Below are positions 25,281-34,470 of a DNA stretch of 64,000 nt, piece after piece. The position numbers and the translations under genes were made by a program. Source of the DNA: Clostridia bacterium (lineage in GTDB: Bacteria; Bacillota; Clostridia; Oscillospirales; CAG-272); assembly GCA_017454675.1 (NCBI GenBank), contig JAFTCN010000053.1, forward strand, positions 1 to 64,000. Reading direction: 5' to 3'. Numbering within the stretch: the stretch's first letter is position 1; the number at the start of each line of letters is the position of its first letter. The notes under the pieces are model-generated. The model did no database searches, was not told the DNA's origin, and saw only the letters and a program-made list of their open reading frames with translations.

Positions 25281-27449
25281 TCAATACAGACCGATGTTCT
25301 TGGCCATGCCGCCGGCCTGCGGAAGCATGGTGTCGAGGTAGGTCTGGGGATCGCCGAAGTCAGGGCCCCAGCCGCAGACGTCGACGATGTTGTAGTTCAT
25401 GGTGTCACCGGTCTCCGGATAGTAGCCGGCGTTATACCAGTTGAGAGCGTTCGAACCGCCGGTCTTTACGAGAACGACCTCGACGAGTTTGCCGAGAGAG
25501 GTCTCGATCGACTGCTTGAGAGCGTTGGCTCTGGCGGTGTAGATCTCGTTGATGTCATAGTACGGAATCTCAAGCTTTATCGGGGTCTTCTCGGTGACGG
25601 TGATGCCCTGCTCCGCAAGCTCTTCGACAGCCTTGGCCATGTAAGCCTTCGCGTTCTCGGCATTGTACCATCCGTCAAATCCGGCAGAGGAGCCTGCGCC
25701 CTCTTCCTTGGTGGGATCCCAGACCTTGATCTTGATGCCGTCGGCATCGATCTGGTCCTGCATGATCTGTCCGTAGTAGGTTCCGGCGGCGTAGGTCTTG
25801 TCGGTGCCGTTGATCTTTACGGTCGCGGCCTCGGGAAGAGATACGAAGTTGCCGGGAGTGTAGGAGTTAACGAGCGACGTGAGCTTGAGTTCGTCGCCGG
25901 TCGTCGTGGCGTTGTAGGCGCCGCGGTCGAGAGCGGTGCAGACGGCAAGCCTGAAGTTCTGGTTGCCCATCGCGATGTTGGTACGGTTCTTCTGGTTGTC
26001 AGAGAGAGTCGTCGGAGCGATCGTGGGATCGTCGTAGTTGCCGTACTGAGCGCGGTAGAGGTTGAGGAACATCGGGTAGGAAGTCGCATCGGTGGCGGAG
26101 ACGTAGGCGTACTCGTCAAAGAGTCCGTCGGCCTTGCACTTCGCGAGAGCCTGGGTGTTGAGGCCGGCGCCGGCGAATTTGCCTTCCTTGAACTTGTCGT
26201 AGCCGAATGTCGGGTTGGAACCGTCGGAGAATGTCCAGGTGATCTTCTTGAGCGTGACGGCGTCCTTGGCGTAGAACTTGTCATTGAGCTCGAAGACGAT
26301 GCTGTTCTTCTCGGTGGCGGAAGTTACGAGATAAGCGCCGCAGTAAGCGATATCGTTCGGGGTCTTGCCGTAGGTGTAAGCGTCGCTCTTGGCCTTTTCG
26401 GCAAATTCGTCAACGCCGAACACACCGCCCTTGGCAGCAAACTGGACCTCGCTCAGAGGAGCGAAGATGTTGTAGCCGAACATGGTGAGGAAGTAGGTGC
26501 AGGGGGCCTCGAGAGTATACTCAAGAGTATAATCGTCAACAGCCTTTACGCCGACCTGCGAGAAGTCGGTGATCTCCTTGCTCATGTAGGCGTCGGCATT
26601 CTTGATGATGCCGCTGACGAGGTACTCAAGTCCGCCCTGGGCGTCGAGCATGTGGTGCATGGCGGCCACGAAGGACTTGGCGGTAACGGGCTCAAGAACT
26701 CTGCCCTGAGAGTCGACCCAGTCGACGCCCTGGCGGATCTTGAAGGTGTAGGTAAGACCGTCGGCGGAAACGGTGGGCATCTCGGCGGCGAGAGCGGGCT
26801 TCAGCTCATTCTCAACATCATACTCGAGAAGTCCGGTATAGGTGTTGATGATGGCTTCGGAGTCAGCCGAACGGTAGGTGTTGAAGGCGTCCCAGGTCTG
26901 AGGGTCAGAGGTGTAGCCGTACTCGTAGGTATCCTGGAAGGTGTAGCCCTTTCCGGTGAGGTACTTCTTGGCTTCCTCATAGTAGGTGCCGGTGCCCTTC
27001 TTGGCGTTCCAGAGAGCTTTGAGTTCGTTTCTCTCGGCAGCCTTGATCGGCTTGTCGCCCGCAACGATCAGGAGCCTGTAGTATCTGTAGGAGTCATTGC
27101 CCCACAGAACAGGCGTCGCGGTATAGGGAGCGACTTTGGAGATGGCGTAGTTGCCGCCCTTGGAAGTGGACGGGAGCATAACGCCGGATTCGAGAAGCTT
27201 TGCCTCGGCGATGGCCATGAGGGCAAATCTTTCGGCAACGGTCTTGGCTTCCTTTGCAGCCTTGTAAGCGGTATCGAACTCGCCGAGAACCTTCTCGTAG
27301 ATTTCGTCGGAGATCTCAGCATGGGTCTTTCCCGCGTAAGGATCGGAAACAATACCGCCTGCCTTCTCGGGATCGCTGCAGGCCGCGAATGACGCCGCAA
27401 GCATCACAAGCACGAGAGCGACCGAGATCAGTTTCATGAGTTTCTTCAT
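25281..27449 (-). CDS. oppA: peptide-binding lipoprotein OppA, apparently circularly permuted
   Basis: 722-residue lipoprotein with AGGAGG 11 bases upstream and lipobox Cys24. Family 5 binding proteins normally begin with a DPxT...YEGLxEYD segment soon after the signal and end with an A-E-x-LL...P helix region. Here that C-terminal-type region is at the front (about 43-155: TVAERFALMAIAEAKLLESG, then MLP and APYT). The N-terminal-type region starts near 178 (TSDPQTWDAF, then TYTGLLEYD). The protein stops about 16 residues after GDPQTYLD, where relatives usually continue. All parts seem present but in rotated order. It leads the opp operon and should capture peptides for OppBCDF. Confidence 0.88.
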   Translation of the reverse strand: MKKLMKLISVALVLVMLAASFAACSDPEKAGGIVSDPYAGKTHAEISDEIYEKVLGEFDTAYKAAKEAKTVAERFALMAIAEAKLLESGVMLPSTSKGGNYAISKVAPYTATPVLWGNDSYRYYRLLIVAGDKPIKAAERNELKALWNAKKGTGTYYEEAKKYLTGKGYTFQDTYEYGYTSDPQTWDAFNTYRSADSEAIINTYTGLLEYDVENELKPALAAEMPTVSADGLTYTFKIRQGVDWVDSQGRVLEPVTAKSFVAAMHHMLDAQGGLEYLVSGIIKNADAYMSKEITDFSQVGVKAVDDYTLEYTLEAPCTYFLTMFGYNIFAPLSEVQFAAKGGVFGVDEFAEKAKSDAYTYGKTPNDIAYCGAYLVTSATEKNSIVFELNDKFYAKDAVTLKKITWTFSDGSNPTFGYDKFKEGKFAGAGLNTQALAKCKADGLFDEYAYVSATDATSYPMFLNLYRAQYGNYDDPTIAPTTLSDNQKNRTNIAMGNQNFRLAVCTALDRGAYNATTTGDELKLTSLVNSYTPGNFVSLPEAATVKINGTDKTYAAGTYYGQIMQDQIDADGIKIKVWDPTKEEGAGSSAGFDGWYNAENAKAYMAKAVEELAEQGITVTEKTPIKLEIPYYDINEIYTARANALKQSIETSLGKLVEVVLVKTGGSNALNWYNAGYYPETGDTMNYNIVDVCGWGPDFGDPQTYLDTMLPQAGGMAKNIGLY

Positions 27450-27492
27450 GATTGGGTTTATTCCTCCTGAGAATAATATTGGTTTTCGAAGT

Positions 27493-27521
27493 ATTATACC
27501 TCAAACGCAACAGAATGTCAA
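27493..27521 (-). promoter_or_regulatory. opp operon promoter
   Basis: On the minus strand TTGACA (27516-27521) and TATAAT (27493-27498), 17-bp spacer: a perfect consensus, about 45 bp upstream of oppA. The gene-free stretch 27450-27895 holds this promoter, the divergent valS promoter and the valS leader. I see nothing else between 27522 and 27727. Confidence 0.9.
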
Positions 27522-27727
27522 GAATAAAATGATAAAAATGAAAGTACGGTACTAAAATTATTCACCGGGAGACTCTTTTTTTGACTGAAACGGGGCAAAT
27601 ACCCGGTTTTCGCTGCCGCCTGCGGATAATCAGCCGCCCGTCCTGGTCTTTCTCCGGCCTGCGGCAGGTCCCGCACACCGGCGACTCACCGTCCGTTCGG
27701 ACACCGTATGAAATAAAGCAAAAACAG

Positions 27728-27756
27728 TTGACAAATAACCGGAAAAAGTATATACT
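27728..27756 (+). promoter_or_regulatory. valS promoter
   Basis: TTGACA (27728-27733), 17-bp spacer, TATACT (27751-27756). A second TATAAT overlaps at 27756-27761 but is too far from the -35. Confidence 0.75.
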
Positions 27757-27798
27757 ATAATCAGAAAAAAATTTATAAACGAAGCCGCCGTGTGTTTC

Positions 27799-27866
27799 AG
27801 GGATCCTTCCCTAACCAGGAACATGCCGGAGCGGTCCGCAGGTGCGGATCCGTGACGGTCCGCACC
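27799..27866 (+). promoter_or_regulatory. structured valS leader, not a recognisable T-box
   Basis: The roughly 130-nt leader contains AGGGA-TCCT-TCCCT (27799-27812) and a strong stem GGTGCGGA/TCCGCACC (27841-27848 with 27859-27866). I do not find the conserved T-box sequence or a terminator U tract, so the control mode is open. Confidence 0.45.
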
Positions 27867-27895
27867 GAAGACGCGCGGCTGCGAAAGGAACCCGT

Positions 27896-30571
27896 ATGAA
27901 CGATTCAGCACACGAGCTGCCGAAGACCTACGACCCCGCGGGATTCGAAGACCGCATTTACGCGATGTGGATGGAAAAGGGCTACTTCACGCCCGATCCC
28001 GCCGACACGAGACCTCCCTTCTGCGTCGTCATCCCGCCTCCCAACGTGACGGGACAGCTCCACATGGGCCACGCCCTCGACGAGACCCTTCAGGACATAC
28101 TCGTAAGATACAAAAGAATGAAAGGTTTCGACACCCTCTGGGTGCCGGGGACCGACCACGCCGGCATCGCCACCCAGATCAAGGTTGAAGAACGCCTGAG
28201 AGTCGAAGAGGGACTTTCACGCTTCGACCTGGGACGCGAGGAATTCCTCCGCAGAGTCTGGGACTGGAAGGCGAAATACGGCACGAGGATCATAAGCCAG
28301 CTCCAGAAGCTCGGATCGTCGTGCGACTTCACCAGAGAAGCCTTCACGATGTCCGACAGACTTTCCGCCGCCGTAAAAAAGGTATTCGTAAAGCTTTATA
28401 ACGACGGCCTTATCTACAGAGGACTCCGCATAACAAACCTCTGCCCGCACTGCAACACCGTCATTTCCGACGCCGAGGTCGACTACCGCGAGATAGAAGG
28501 CGCCTTCTGGCATATCAGATATCCCGTCAAGGGAGAGCCCGGACATTATGTGACCGTCGCGACGACGAGGCCCGAGACTATGCTCGGCGACACCGCCGTG
28601 GCCGTCGCTCCCGGGGACGCCCGCTTCTCGGATCTCGTCGGAAAGACGCTCATACTCCCGCTCGTAGGGCGCGAGATACCCGTCATCGAGGACGAGAACG
28701 TCGATCCCGGATTCGGCACCGGCTGCGTCAAGATCACGCCCGCCCACGACCCGAACGACTATGAGACCGGGCTCCGCCACGGACTCGAGAACATCATCGT
28801 CATAGACAACACCGCACACATCAACGAGAACGGCGGAAAATACGCCGGCCTCGACAGATTTGAGGCGAGGAAGAAGATCGTCGCAGATCTCGAGGCGGAG
28901 GGACTGCTCGTCAAGGTCGAGAAGTGCATGCACAGCGTCGGCCACTGCTACAGATGCGGCACGGTCCTCGAACCCGTCGCGTCCCGTCAGTGGTTCGTGA
29001 AGATGAAGCCGCTCGCCGAACCGGCGATCGAGTGCGTGCGCCGCGGCGATACCTCATTTATCCCGGAGAGATTCTCGAAGAACTACTTCAACTGGATGGA
29101 GAACATCAAGGACTGGTGCATCTCAAGGCAGCTCTGGTGGGGCCACCGCATTCCCGCTTACTACTGCGGACACTGCGGCGAGGTCACGGTCTCCGAAGAC
29201 GACGTCACGGTCTGCCCGAAGTGCGGCGGACACGATATCAGACAGGACGACGACGTGCTCGACACCTGGTTCTCCTCCGCTCTGTGGCCTTTCACGACGC
29301 TCGGATGGCCCGATTCCGATGCCGACCTGAAAAAATACTATCCCACTTCCGTCCTCGTCACCGGATACGACATCATAACCTTCTGGGTCTCGAAAATGAT
29401 CTTCATGGGACTGAAGTTCATGGGCGAGAAGCCGTTCTCGCACGTCTTCATCCACGGTCTTGTCCGCGACGCCGAAGGCAGAAAAATGTCAAAATCGCTC
29501 GGCAACGGCATAGACCCGCTCGAGATCATCGACAAGTACGGCGCCGACGCCCTGCGCTTCGCGCTTGCCACCGGAAACAGCCCCGGAAACGACATGCGCT
29601 TCTCCAACGAGAAGATCGAAGCGGCGAGGAATTTCGCGAACAAGCTCTGGAACGCGTCGAGATTCGTTCGAATGAACCTGAAGGGTGACGAGGAAGGTCT
29701 TCCCTCCCCCGGCGCGATGTCGGCCGAGGACAGATGGATACTCGACCGCTTCGAACGCCTGACCGCATCGGTGACGTCGAACCTCGACAGATACGAGATA
29801 GGCATAGCCCTGTCGTCGGTATACGATTTCACCTGGGACATCTTCTGCGACTGGTACATCGAACTGTCGAAATCAAGACTCACCGGCAGGACCGGCACCG
29901 AAGCCGACAGGGACGCCGCCGCGAGAGTGCTGCTCTTCGTGCTCCGCGGGATCCTCAAGCTGCTGCATCCGTTCATGCCGTTCATCACCGAAGAGATCTA
30001 CATGTCGCTGCCGAGGCCGGCTTCCGAGCCCGAGAGCATCATGATCTCCTCTTTCCCCGAATTCGACGAAAAGCTCCTCTTCCCTGAGGATTCCGGCGAC
30101 ATCGAGAGGATCATAGCCGTCATCAAGGCAGTCAGGGCCCGCAGAAAAGAGATGAACGTGCCGGCGTCGAAGAAAACGCGCATGTTCATAAAGAGCACCT
30201 TCCCCTGCTTCGGACGCCGCTCGTATCCCTTCTTCGAGCGTCTGGCTTCGGTCTCCGAGGCGGCGGACGCCGGGAGTGCGGATGAGATCGGCGGGGACGG
30301 CTTCGTCCAGATCGTCACCGATTCGGCGACCGTTTTCCTCCCGCTCGACGAGCTCGTCGACACCGAAAAGGAAAAGGCAAGGCTCACGGCCGAGACCGAG
30401 CGTCTGAAGGGAGAGATCGCGAGGGCCGAGGCAAAGCTCGCGAATCCCGGATTCACATCGAAAGCCCCCGAAAAAGTCGTCGAGAACGAACGCGGCAAGC
30501 TTCTCAGGCTCAAAGAAACATACGCCGCGTCACTGGACGCCCTGTCAAAACTCGGACACCCAAATCACTAA
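27896..30571 (+). CDS. valS: valyl-tRNA synthetase
   Basis: 891 residues from the ATG at 27896 (AAAGGA six bases upstream). The frame continues upstream, but that part is leader sequence. This class I synthetase charges tRNA-Val and edits threonine errors. HMGH (56-59, after PPPNVTGQL), KMSKS in AEGRKMSKSLGNG, the editing-domain TTRPETMLGDTAVAV block and a zinc-ribbon-like YYCGHCGEV...CPKCGG segment before DTWFSSALWP are visible. The C-terminal arm ends in a Glu/Lys-rich coiled coil (ARLTAETERLKGEIARAEAK), as expected. It is the first gene of a short plus-strand unit; a surface protein follows after 27 bp. Confidence 0.97.
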   Translation: MNDSAHELPKTYDPAGFEDRIYAMWMEKGYFTPDPADTRPPFCVVIPPPNVTGQLHMGHALDETLQDILVRYKRMKGFDTLWVPGTDHAGIATQIKVEERLRVEEGLSRFDLGREEFLRRVWDWKAKYGTRIISQLQKLGSSCDFTREAFTMSDRLSAAVKKVFVKLYNDGLIYRGLRITNLCPHCNTVISDAEVDYREIEGAFWHIRYPVKGEPGHYVTVATTRPETMLGDTAVAVAPGDARFSDLVGKTLILPLVGREIPVIEDENVDPGFGTGCVKITPAHDPNDYETGLRHGLENIIVIDNTAHINENGGKYAGLDRFEARKKIVADLEAEGLLVKVEKCMHSVGHCYRCGTVLEPVASRQWFVKMKPLAEPAIECVRRGDTSFIPERFSKNYFNWMENIKDWCISRQLWWGHRIPAYYCGHCGEVTVSEDDVTVCPKCGGHDIRQDDDVLDTWFSSALWPFTTLGWPDSDADLKKYYPTSVLVTGYDIITFWVSKMIFMGLKFMGEKPFSHVFIHGLVRDAEGRKMSKSLGNGIDPLEIIDKYGADALRFALATGNSPGNDMRFSNEKIEAARNFANKLWNASRFVRMNLKGDEEGLPSPGAMSAEDRWILDRFERLTASVTSNLDRYEIGIALSSVYDFTWDIFCDWYIELSKSRLTGRTGTEADRDAAARVLLFVLRGILKLLHPFMPFITEEIYMSLPRPASEPESIMISSFPEFDEKLLFPEDSGDIERIIAVIKAVRARRKEMNVPASKKTRMFIKSTFPCFGRRSYPFFERLASVSEAADAGSADEIGGDGFVQIVTDSATVFLPLDELVDTEKEKARLTAETERLKGEIARAEAKLANPGFTSKAPEKVVENERGKLLRLKETYAASLDALSKLGHPNH

Positions 30572-30598
30572 TATACAGTTAAAAAGGAGAACGCTCTG

Positions 30599-31600
30599 AT
30601 GAAAAAAGCACTTTCTTCGATCCTGGCCGTCATAATGCTCGTCGCGCTCCTCATTCCTGCCGCCGCGACCGAGACTTCCCCCGAGATCGACCTCTACACC
30701 CCCGCCGCCGACGGCGACCTGCTCTACACCGTCAACTTCACGGGCGACAGCATGTACGAGCCCGGAAGATCCGTCTTCGCGGACGCCGACGTCGAGGTGA
30801 CTCTTGACCAGCTCGACACCGGCAAAGTCACACTCAAGGGCCTGACTGACAAAGCTCAGGGCCGCTGGGGCGCCGAAGTCAAGGGACTCCCGCTCAACGA
30901 GAAGACAGCCTACACGCTCTACTACACCGTCACCAGATCGAGCACGATCAACGAGAAGGATCCCGCGCTCGGGATCGCCGTCGACGACGTCTTCGGATTC
31001 TACGGCTATTCATACAACACGAGATTCCTTGAGAAAGGCAAGACGCTCGCCGGCCACAGCACCATCAAGTACGTCGACTCCGGCATCGCCGCCGAAGGCG
31101 ATACCTACTCCACCGGCGAGAGCGTTCAGCACTACGCCCTCGAAGTAAACGGCCAGAAGGTCACGATGAAACTCTTCGTCATGGACAACACCGGAGCCTG
31201 GGTCCTCGCCGACGAGACGAAGGAAGGCGAAGTCCTTGTGTTCTACACAGATAACATCGGCGTATTCTTCTACGTTTATTACATCAACATGGCCGTGACG
31301 ATCAGCGACGTCACCATCCACAAGGGCATGAACATCTCGAAGGAGAAACTCCTCGATGTCGTCGAAACCGATCCGCCCGCGACAACAAAGACTCCGAAGA
31401 CCGAAGCTCCGGTCACCACATCCGCCCCCGGGACCGATGCGCCGACCGAAGCAGGCGACGTCACCACTGCCGCTCCTGTCGTCACCACTGCAGCACCCGC
31501 CAGGGAAGAGGGCGGCTGCAAGTCGTTCGCCGCTCCCTCGGCCATCGTATTTGCGATAGCCGCCGGCGCGATCATGATCGGCAAAAAGAAACGCCGCTGA
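30599..31600 (+). CDS. secreted, C-terminally anchored surface protein, function unknown
   Basis: 333 residues with AAGGAG upstream. A signal peptide (MKKALSSILAVIMLVALLIP, cleavage near AAAT) is followed by a beta-rich domain of about 230 residues with many Tyr and Asp. A Thr/Pro/Ala linker (about 255-300) comes next. The tail GGCKSF is followed by a hydrophobic helix and KKKRR. There is no LPXTG motif. The Gly-Gly-Cys before the helix plus basic end looks like a membrane-anchor or sorting tail. It may be read through from valS, since no terminator separates them. I do not recognise the main domain. Confidence 0.68.
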   Translation: MKKALSSILAVIMLVALLIPAAATETSPEIDLYTPAADGDLLYTVNFTGDSMYEPGRSVFADADVEVTLDQLDTGKVTLKGLTDKAQGRWGAEVKGLPLNEKTAYTLYYTVTRSSTINEKDPALGIAVDDVFGFYGYSYNTRFLEKGKTLAGHSTIKYVDSGIAAEGDTYSTGESVQHYALEVNGQKVTMKLFVMDNTGAWVLADETKEGEVLVFYTDNIGVFFYVYYINMAVTISDVTIHKGMNISKEKLLDVVETDPPATTKTPKTEAPVTTSAPGTDAPTEAGDVTTAAPVVTTAAPAREEGGCKSFAAPSAIVFAIAAGAIMIGKKKRR

Positions 31601-31620
31601 CCGAAGCGCCGCATAGCTGA

Positions 31621-31658
31621 AACATCCCCGCCTGATGATCCGGCGGGGATGTTTATTT
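31621..31658. terminator. bidirectional terminator
   Basis: AACATCCCCGCC (31621-31632) pairs with GGCGGGGATGTT (31642-31653), followed by TATTTT on the plus strand. It separates the surface-protein gene from the convergent oadA-type gene. Confidence 0.88.
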
Positions 31659-31672
31659 TAAGAGGAAGTGAT

Positions 31673-33181
31673 TCAAACGGTGTGGACACCGAGCGCGGGG
31701 TCTGAGTGGCTGCCGTCGAGCGCATATCTGCGGGCCTTGCGGTATTCAAAGAACTCCTTTGCGGTATTCTCGAACAGCGCGTATGTCAGCACGTCCTCCT
31801 CCTGCTCGTACCAGGGCTCTATCTCCCCGCGCAGCCTGTCGAGCTCGGACAGAGGCGAGTCGGCCTGACTCTCTGTCTTCACCGCCTCATTTTCCGTCAT
31901 GACCGCGTCGTCTCCCACTACGGCAAAGAGCACATCGCTCTTAATCCTTGCGGGAGTCCTTCCGTATTCTCCGCGAAGCAGAGCCTTGAATTCCTTGGTC
32001 ACGACCTTGTATCTCGACCCGGAGATCACGTTGAGCACAGCCTGGGTACCCACGATCTGCGACGAAGGAGTGACGAGCGGCGGATATCCGGCGTCGGCCC
32101 GCACCCTCGGCACCTCGTCGAGGACGGCCGGCAGGAGGTCAGACTTGCCCTGCGACGCCAGCTGTGACACCAGGTTCGACAGCATGCCTCCCGGCACCTG
32201 ATAGCGCAGAGCGTTGACGTCGACTCCGAGCACCTTGTCGCTGATAAGGCCTTCCGCGATATACTTCTTCCGCAGTCCGGCGAAATACTCGGCCACCGGC
32301 CCGAGCTTCGAGAGCGAGAGCCCGGTGTCGTATGGGGTGCCGGCGAGTGCCGCGACGAGCGATTCGGTCGACGGATGCGAAGTCCCCTGCGAGAGCGGGG
32401 ATATCGCGCAGTCGACGACGTCGGCGCCGGCTTCGATGGCCTTCAGCTGGGTCATCGAGGCAAGACCTGCCGTCGCGTGCGTGTGAACGGTCACATCGAG
32501 AGACACCGCCTTCTTTATCTCTGTCACGAGCTCGTAAGCATCGTACGGCCGGAGCAGACCAGCCATGTCCTTTATGCATATCGAATCGGCGCCCATTTCC
32601 TGCAGGACCTTCGCGTAGGCGGCAAAAGACCCGTTGCTGTGCACCGGACTCGTGGTATAGCTTATGGCGGCCTGGCAGTGTCCGCCGTATTTTTTTATCG
32701 CCTTTATCGAAGTCTCAAGATTGCGCGGGTCGTTGAGCGCGTCGAAGATCCTGATGATGTCGATCCCGTTGTCGATCGACTTTGCCGCGAAGGCCTCGAC
32801 GACCTCGTCGGGATAGTGACGGTATCCCAGGATGTTCTGCCCGCGGAAGAGCATCTGCAGCTTCGTGTTTTTCACATGAGTCCTGATGGTCCGCAGACGC
32901 TCCCAGGGGTCTTCGTGAAGAAAACGCAGGCAGGCGTCGAAGGTGGCTCCTCCCCAGCATTCGAGCGAATAAAATCCCGCTTCGTCGAGCATCTCGAGCA
33001 CAGGCAGCATGTCGGCCGTGCTCATTCTCGTCGCCAGCAGCGACTGATGGGCGTCGCGCAGGGCGGTCTCGGTTATCCTGATCCTTTTTCCGGCAGCCGG
33101 GGAAACGGTTCCTCCGTCCCGGCCGGCATCACGGGCTTCGGTCAGTTTTTCGTCGGATCCGGTGATATCTGGTATTTCCAT
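31673..33181 (-). CDS. oadA: oxaloacetate decarboxylase alpha / pyruvate carboxylase B-type carboxyltransferase subunit
   Basis: 502-residue DRE-TIM carboxyltransferase that moves CO2 between a 2-oxoacid and carrier biotin. ITETALRDAHQSLLATRM, LECWGGATFDACLRFLHEDP, LFRGQNILGYRHYPD, a CIKDMAGLL segment and HTHATAGLA metal-site histidines are present. The C-terminal biotin domain of full-length OadA is missing, and a separate carrier is encoded upstream at 34471-34842. It is the last gene of a minus-strand unit with the Na+-pumping beta subunit, so oxaloacetate decarboxylation coupled to Na+ export is likely. AAAGGA precedes the ATG. Confidence 0.93.
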   Translation of the reverse strand: MEIPDITGSDEKLTEARDAGRDGGTVSPAAGKRIRITETALRDAHQSLLATRMSTADMLPVLEMLDEAGFYSLECWGGATFDACLRFLHEDPWERLRTIRTHVKNTKLQMLFRGQNILGYRHYPDEVVEAFAAKSIDNGIDIIRIFDALNDPRNLETSIKAIKKYGGHCQAAISYTTSPVHSNGSFAAYAKVLQEMGADSICIKDMAGLLRPYDAYELVTEIKKAVSLDVTVHTHATAGLASMTQLKAIEAGADVVDCAISPLSQGTSHPSTESLVAALAGTPYDTGLSLSKLGPVAEYFAGLRKKYIAEGLISDKVLGVDVNALRYQVPGGMLSNLVSQLASQGKSDLLPAVLDEVPRVRADAGYPPLVTPSSQIVGTQAVLNVISGSRYKVVTKEFKALLRGEYGRTPARIKSDVLFAVVGDDAVMTENEAVKTESQADSPLSELDRLRGEIEPWYEQEEDVLTYALFENTAKEFFEYRKARRYALDGSHSDPALGVHTV

Positions 33182-33257
33182 GGTAAATGATTCCTTTCGG
33201 AGCTGCGAGGCCGGGATGATCCCGGTCGGTATTCAGGTGATGACGCGTTTCCGCCGG

Positions 33258-34448
33258 TCAGCCGAAGAATGTGATGAACACGCCGGCGGCTACCGCCGAG
33301 CCGATGACTCCGGCGACGTTCGGTCCCATCGCGTGCATCAGAAGGAAGTTCGTCGGGTCCTCCCTCTGCCCTTCCGACTGCACGACCCTCGCCGCCATCG
33401 GGACCGCCGAGACTCCGGCGGCTCCTATGATGGGATTGATCCTGCCGCGGGTGACGACGCACATGAGCTTGGCAAAGAGGATACCGCCGGCAGTCGCGAC
33501 CATGAACGACAGGCTGCCGAGGCCGACAATGAGCAGTGTCTTGAGGTTCAGGAAGTTCTCAGCCGAAGCAGTAGCGCCGACCGAAACGCCAAGGAACACG
33601 GTGATCGTGTTCATCAGGCCGTTCTTTGCTGTCGTCGAAAGCCTGTCGGTGACACCGCTGACGCTGAGCAGATTCCCGAACATCATAAAACCCACGAGCG
33701 GAGCGGATTCCGGTACTATCAGGCAGACGATCAGCGCGACGAGTATCGGGAAAAGGATCTTCTCCAGCTTCGACACCTGCCTCGGGGTCTCCATGCGGAT
33801 GCGGCGCTCCTTTTTCGTGGTGAGTAGCCTGATTATCGGAGGCTGGATCATCGGTATGAGGGCCATGTAGATGTAAGCCGCGATGGCCACCGCCGACAGG
33901 AGCGTCGGCGCGAGGATCTTGGTCGCGTGGATGGCAGTCGGGCCGTCGGCTCCGGCGATCGTTCCTATCGATGCGGCTTCGTTGATCGTAAAGACACCCG
34001 ATGAATAGGCTCCGAAGAAAGCGGCGAAAACTCCGAACTGGGCGGCGCCGCCGATCAGGACCGTCTTCGGGTTGGCGATGAGCGGCGTGAAGTCCGTCAT
34101 CGCGCCGAGCCCCATGAAGATCAGCGACGGATACAGGCCGAGCTTGATCCCGATGTAAAGGTAATCGAGAAGTCCTCCCTTGGCGAAGACCTCGCCGATA
34201 TTGAGTTCGCCCTCGCCGATGAACAGGTCGATGTGGAACAGATCGGCGCCGGGGAGGTTGGCCATCAGCATGCCGATGGCGATCGGGAGCAGCAGCAGGG
34301 GCTCGTATTTCTTTACCACGGCGCAGTATATCAGAGCGCCGACGATTATATACATGACCAGCGTCTTGAGCGGCATGAGCGGGTCGTCAGACCCGAAGAG
34401 CTTTGCTATGCCGGTCGTCTCAAAGACCTGTATGAGTTTGTCTATCAT
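33258..34448 (-). CDS. oadB: sodium-translocating decarboxylase beta subunit
   Basis: 396-residue polytopic membrane protein of the OadB/GcdB/MmdB family. It decarboxylates carboxybiotin and exports Na+. Visible blocks include MGLGAMTDFTPLIANPKTVL, GAAQFGVFAAF, NEAASIGTIAGADGPTAIHA and a C-terminal GRINPIIGAAGVSAVPMAAR. About nine to eleven membrane spans match the family. It lies directly after the biotin carrier. Its ribosome site is weak, suggesting translational coupling. The same pump could serve either of the two carboxyltransferases in this operon. Confidence 0.95.
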   Translation of the reverse strand: MIDKLIQVFETTGIAKLFGSDDPLMPLKTLVMYIIVGALIYCAVVKKYEPLLLLPIAIGMLMANLPGADLFHIDLFIGEGELNIGEVFAKGGLLDYLYIGIKLGLYPSLIFMGLGAMTDFTPLIANPKTVLIGGAAQFGVFAAFFGAYSSGVFTINEAASIGTIAGADGPTAIHATKILAPTLLSAVAIAAYIYMALIPMIQPPIIRLLTTKKERRIRMETPRQVSKLEKILFPILVALIVCLIVPESAPLVGFMMFGNLLSVSGVTDRLSTTAKNGLMNTITVFLGVSVGATASAENFLNLKTLLIVGLGSLSFMVATAGGILFAKLMCVVTRGRINPIIGAAGVSAVPMAARVVQSEGQREDPTNFLLMHAMGPNVAGVIGSAVAAGVFITFFG

Positions 34449-34470
34449 GATTTCAGATGCCGGCGGAGGA

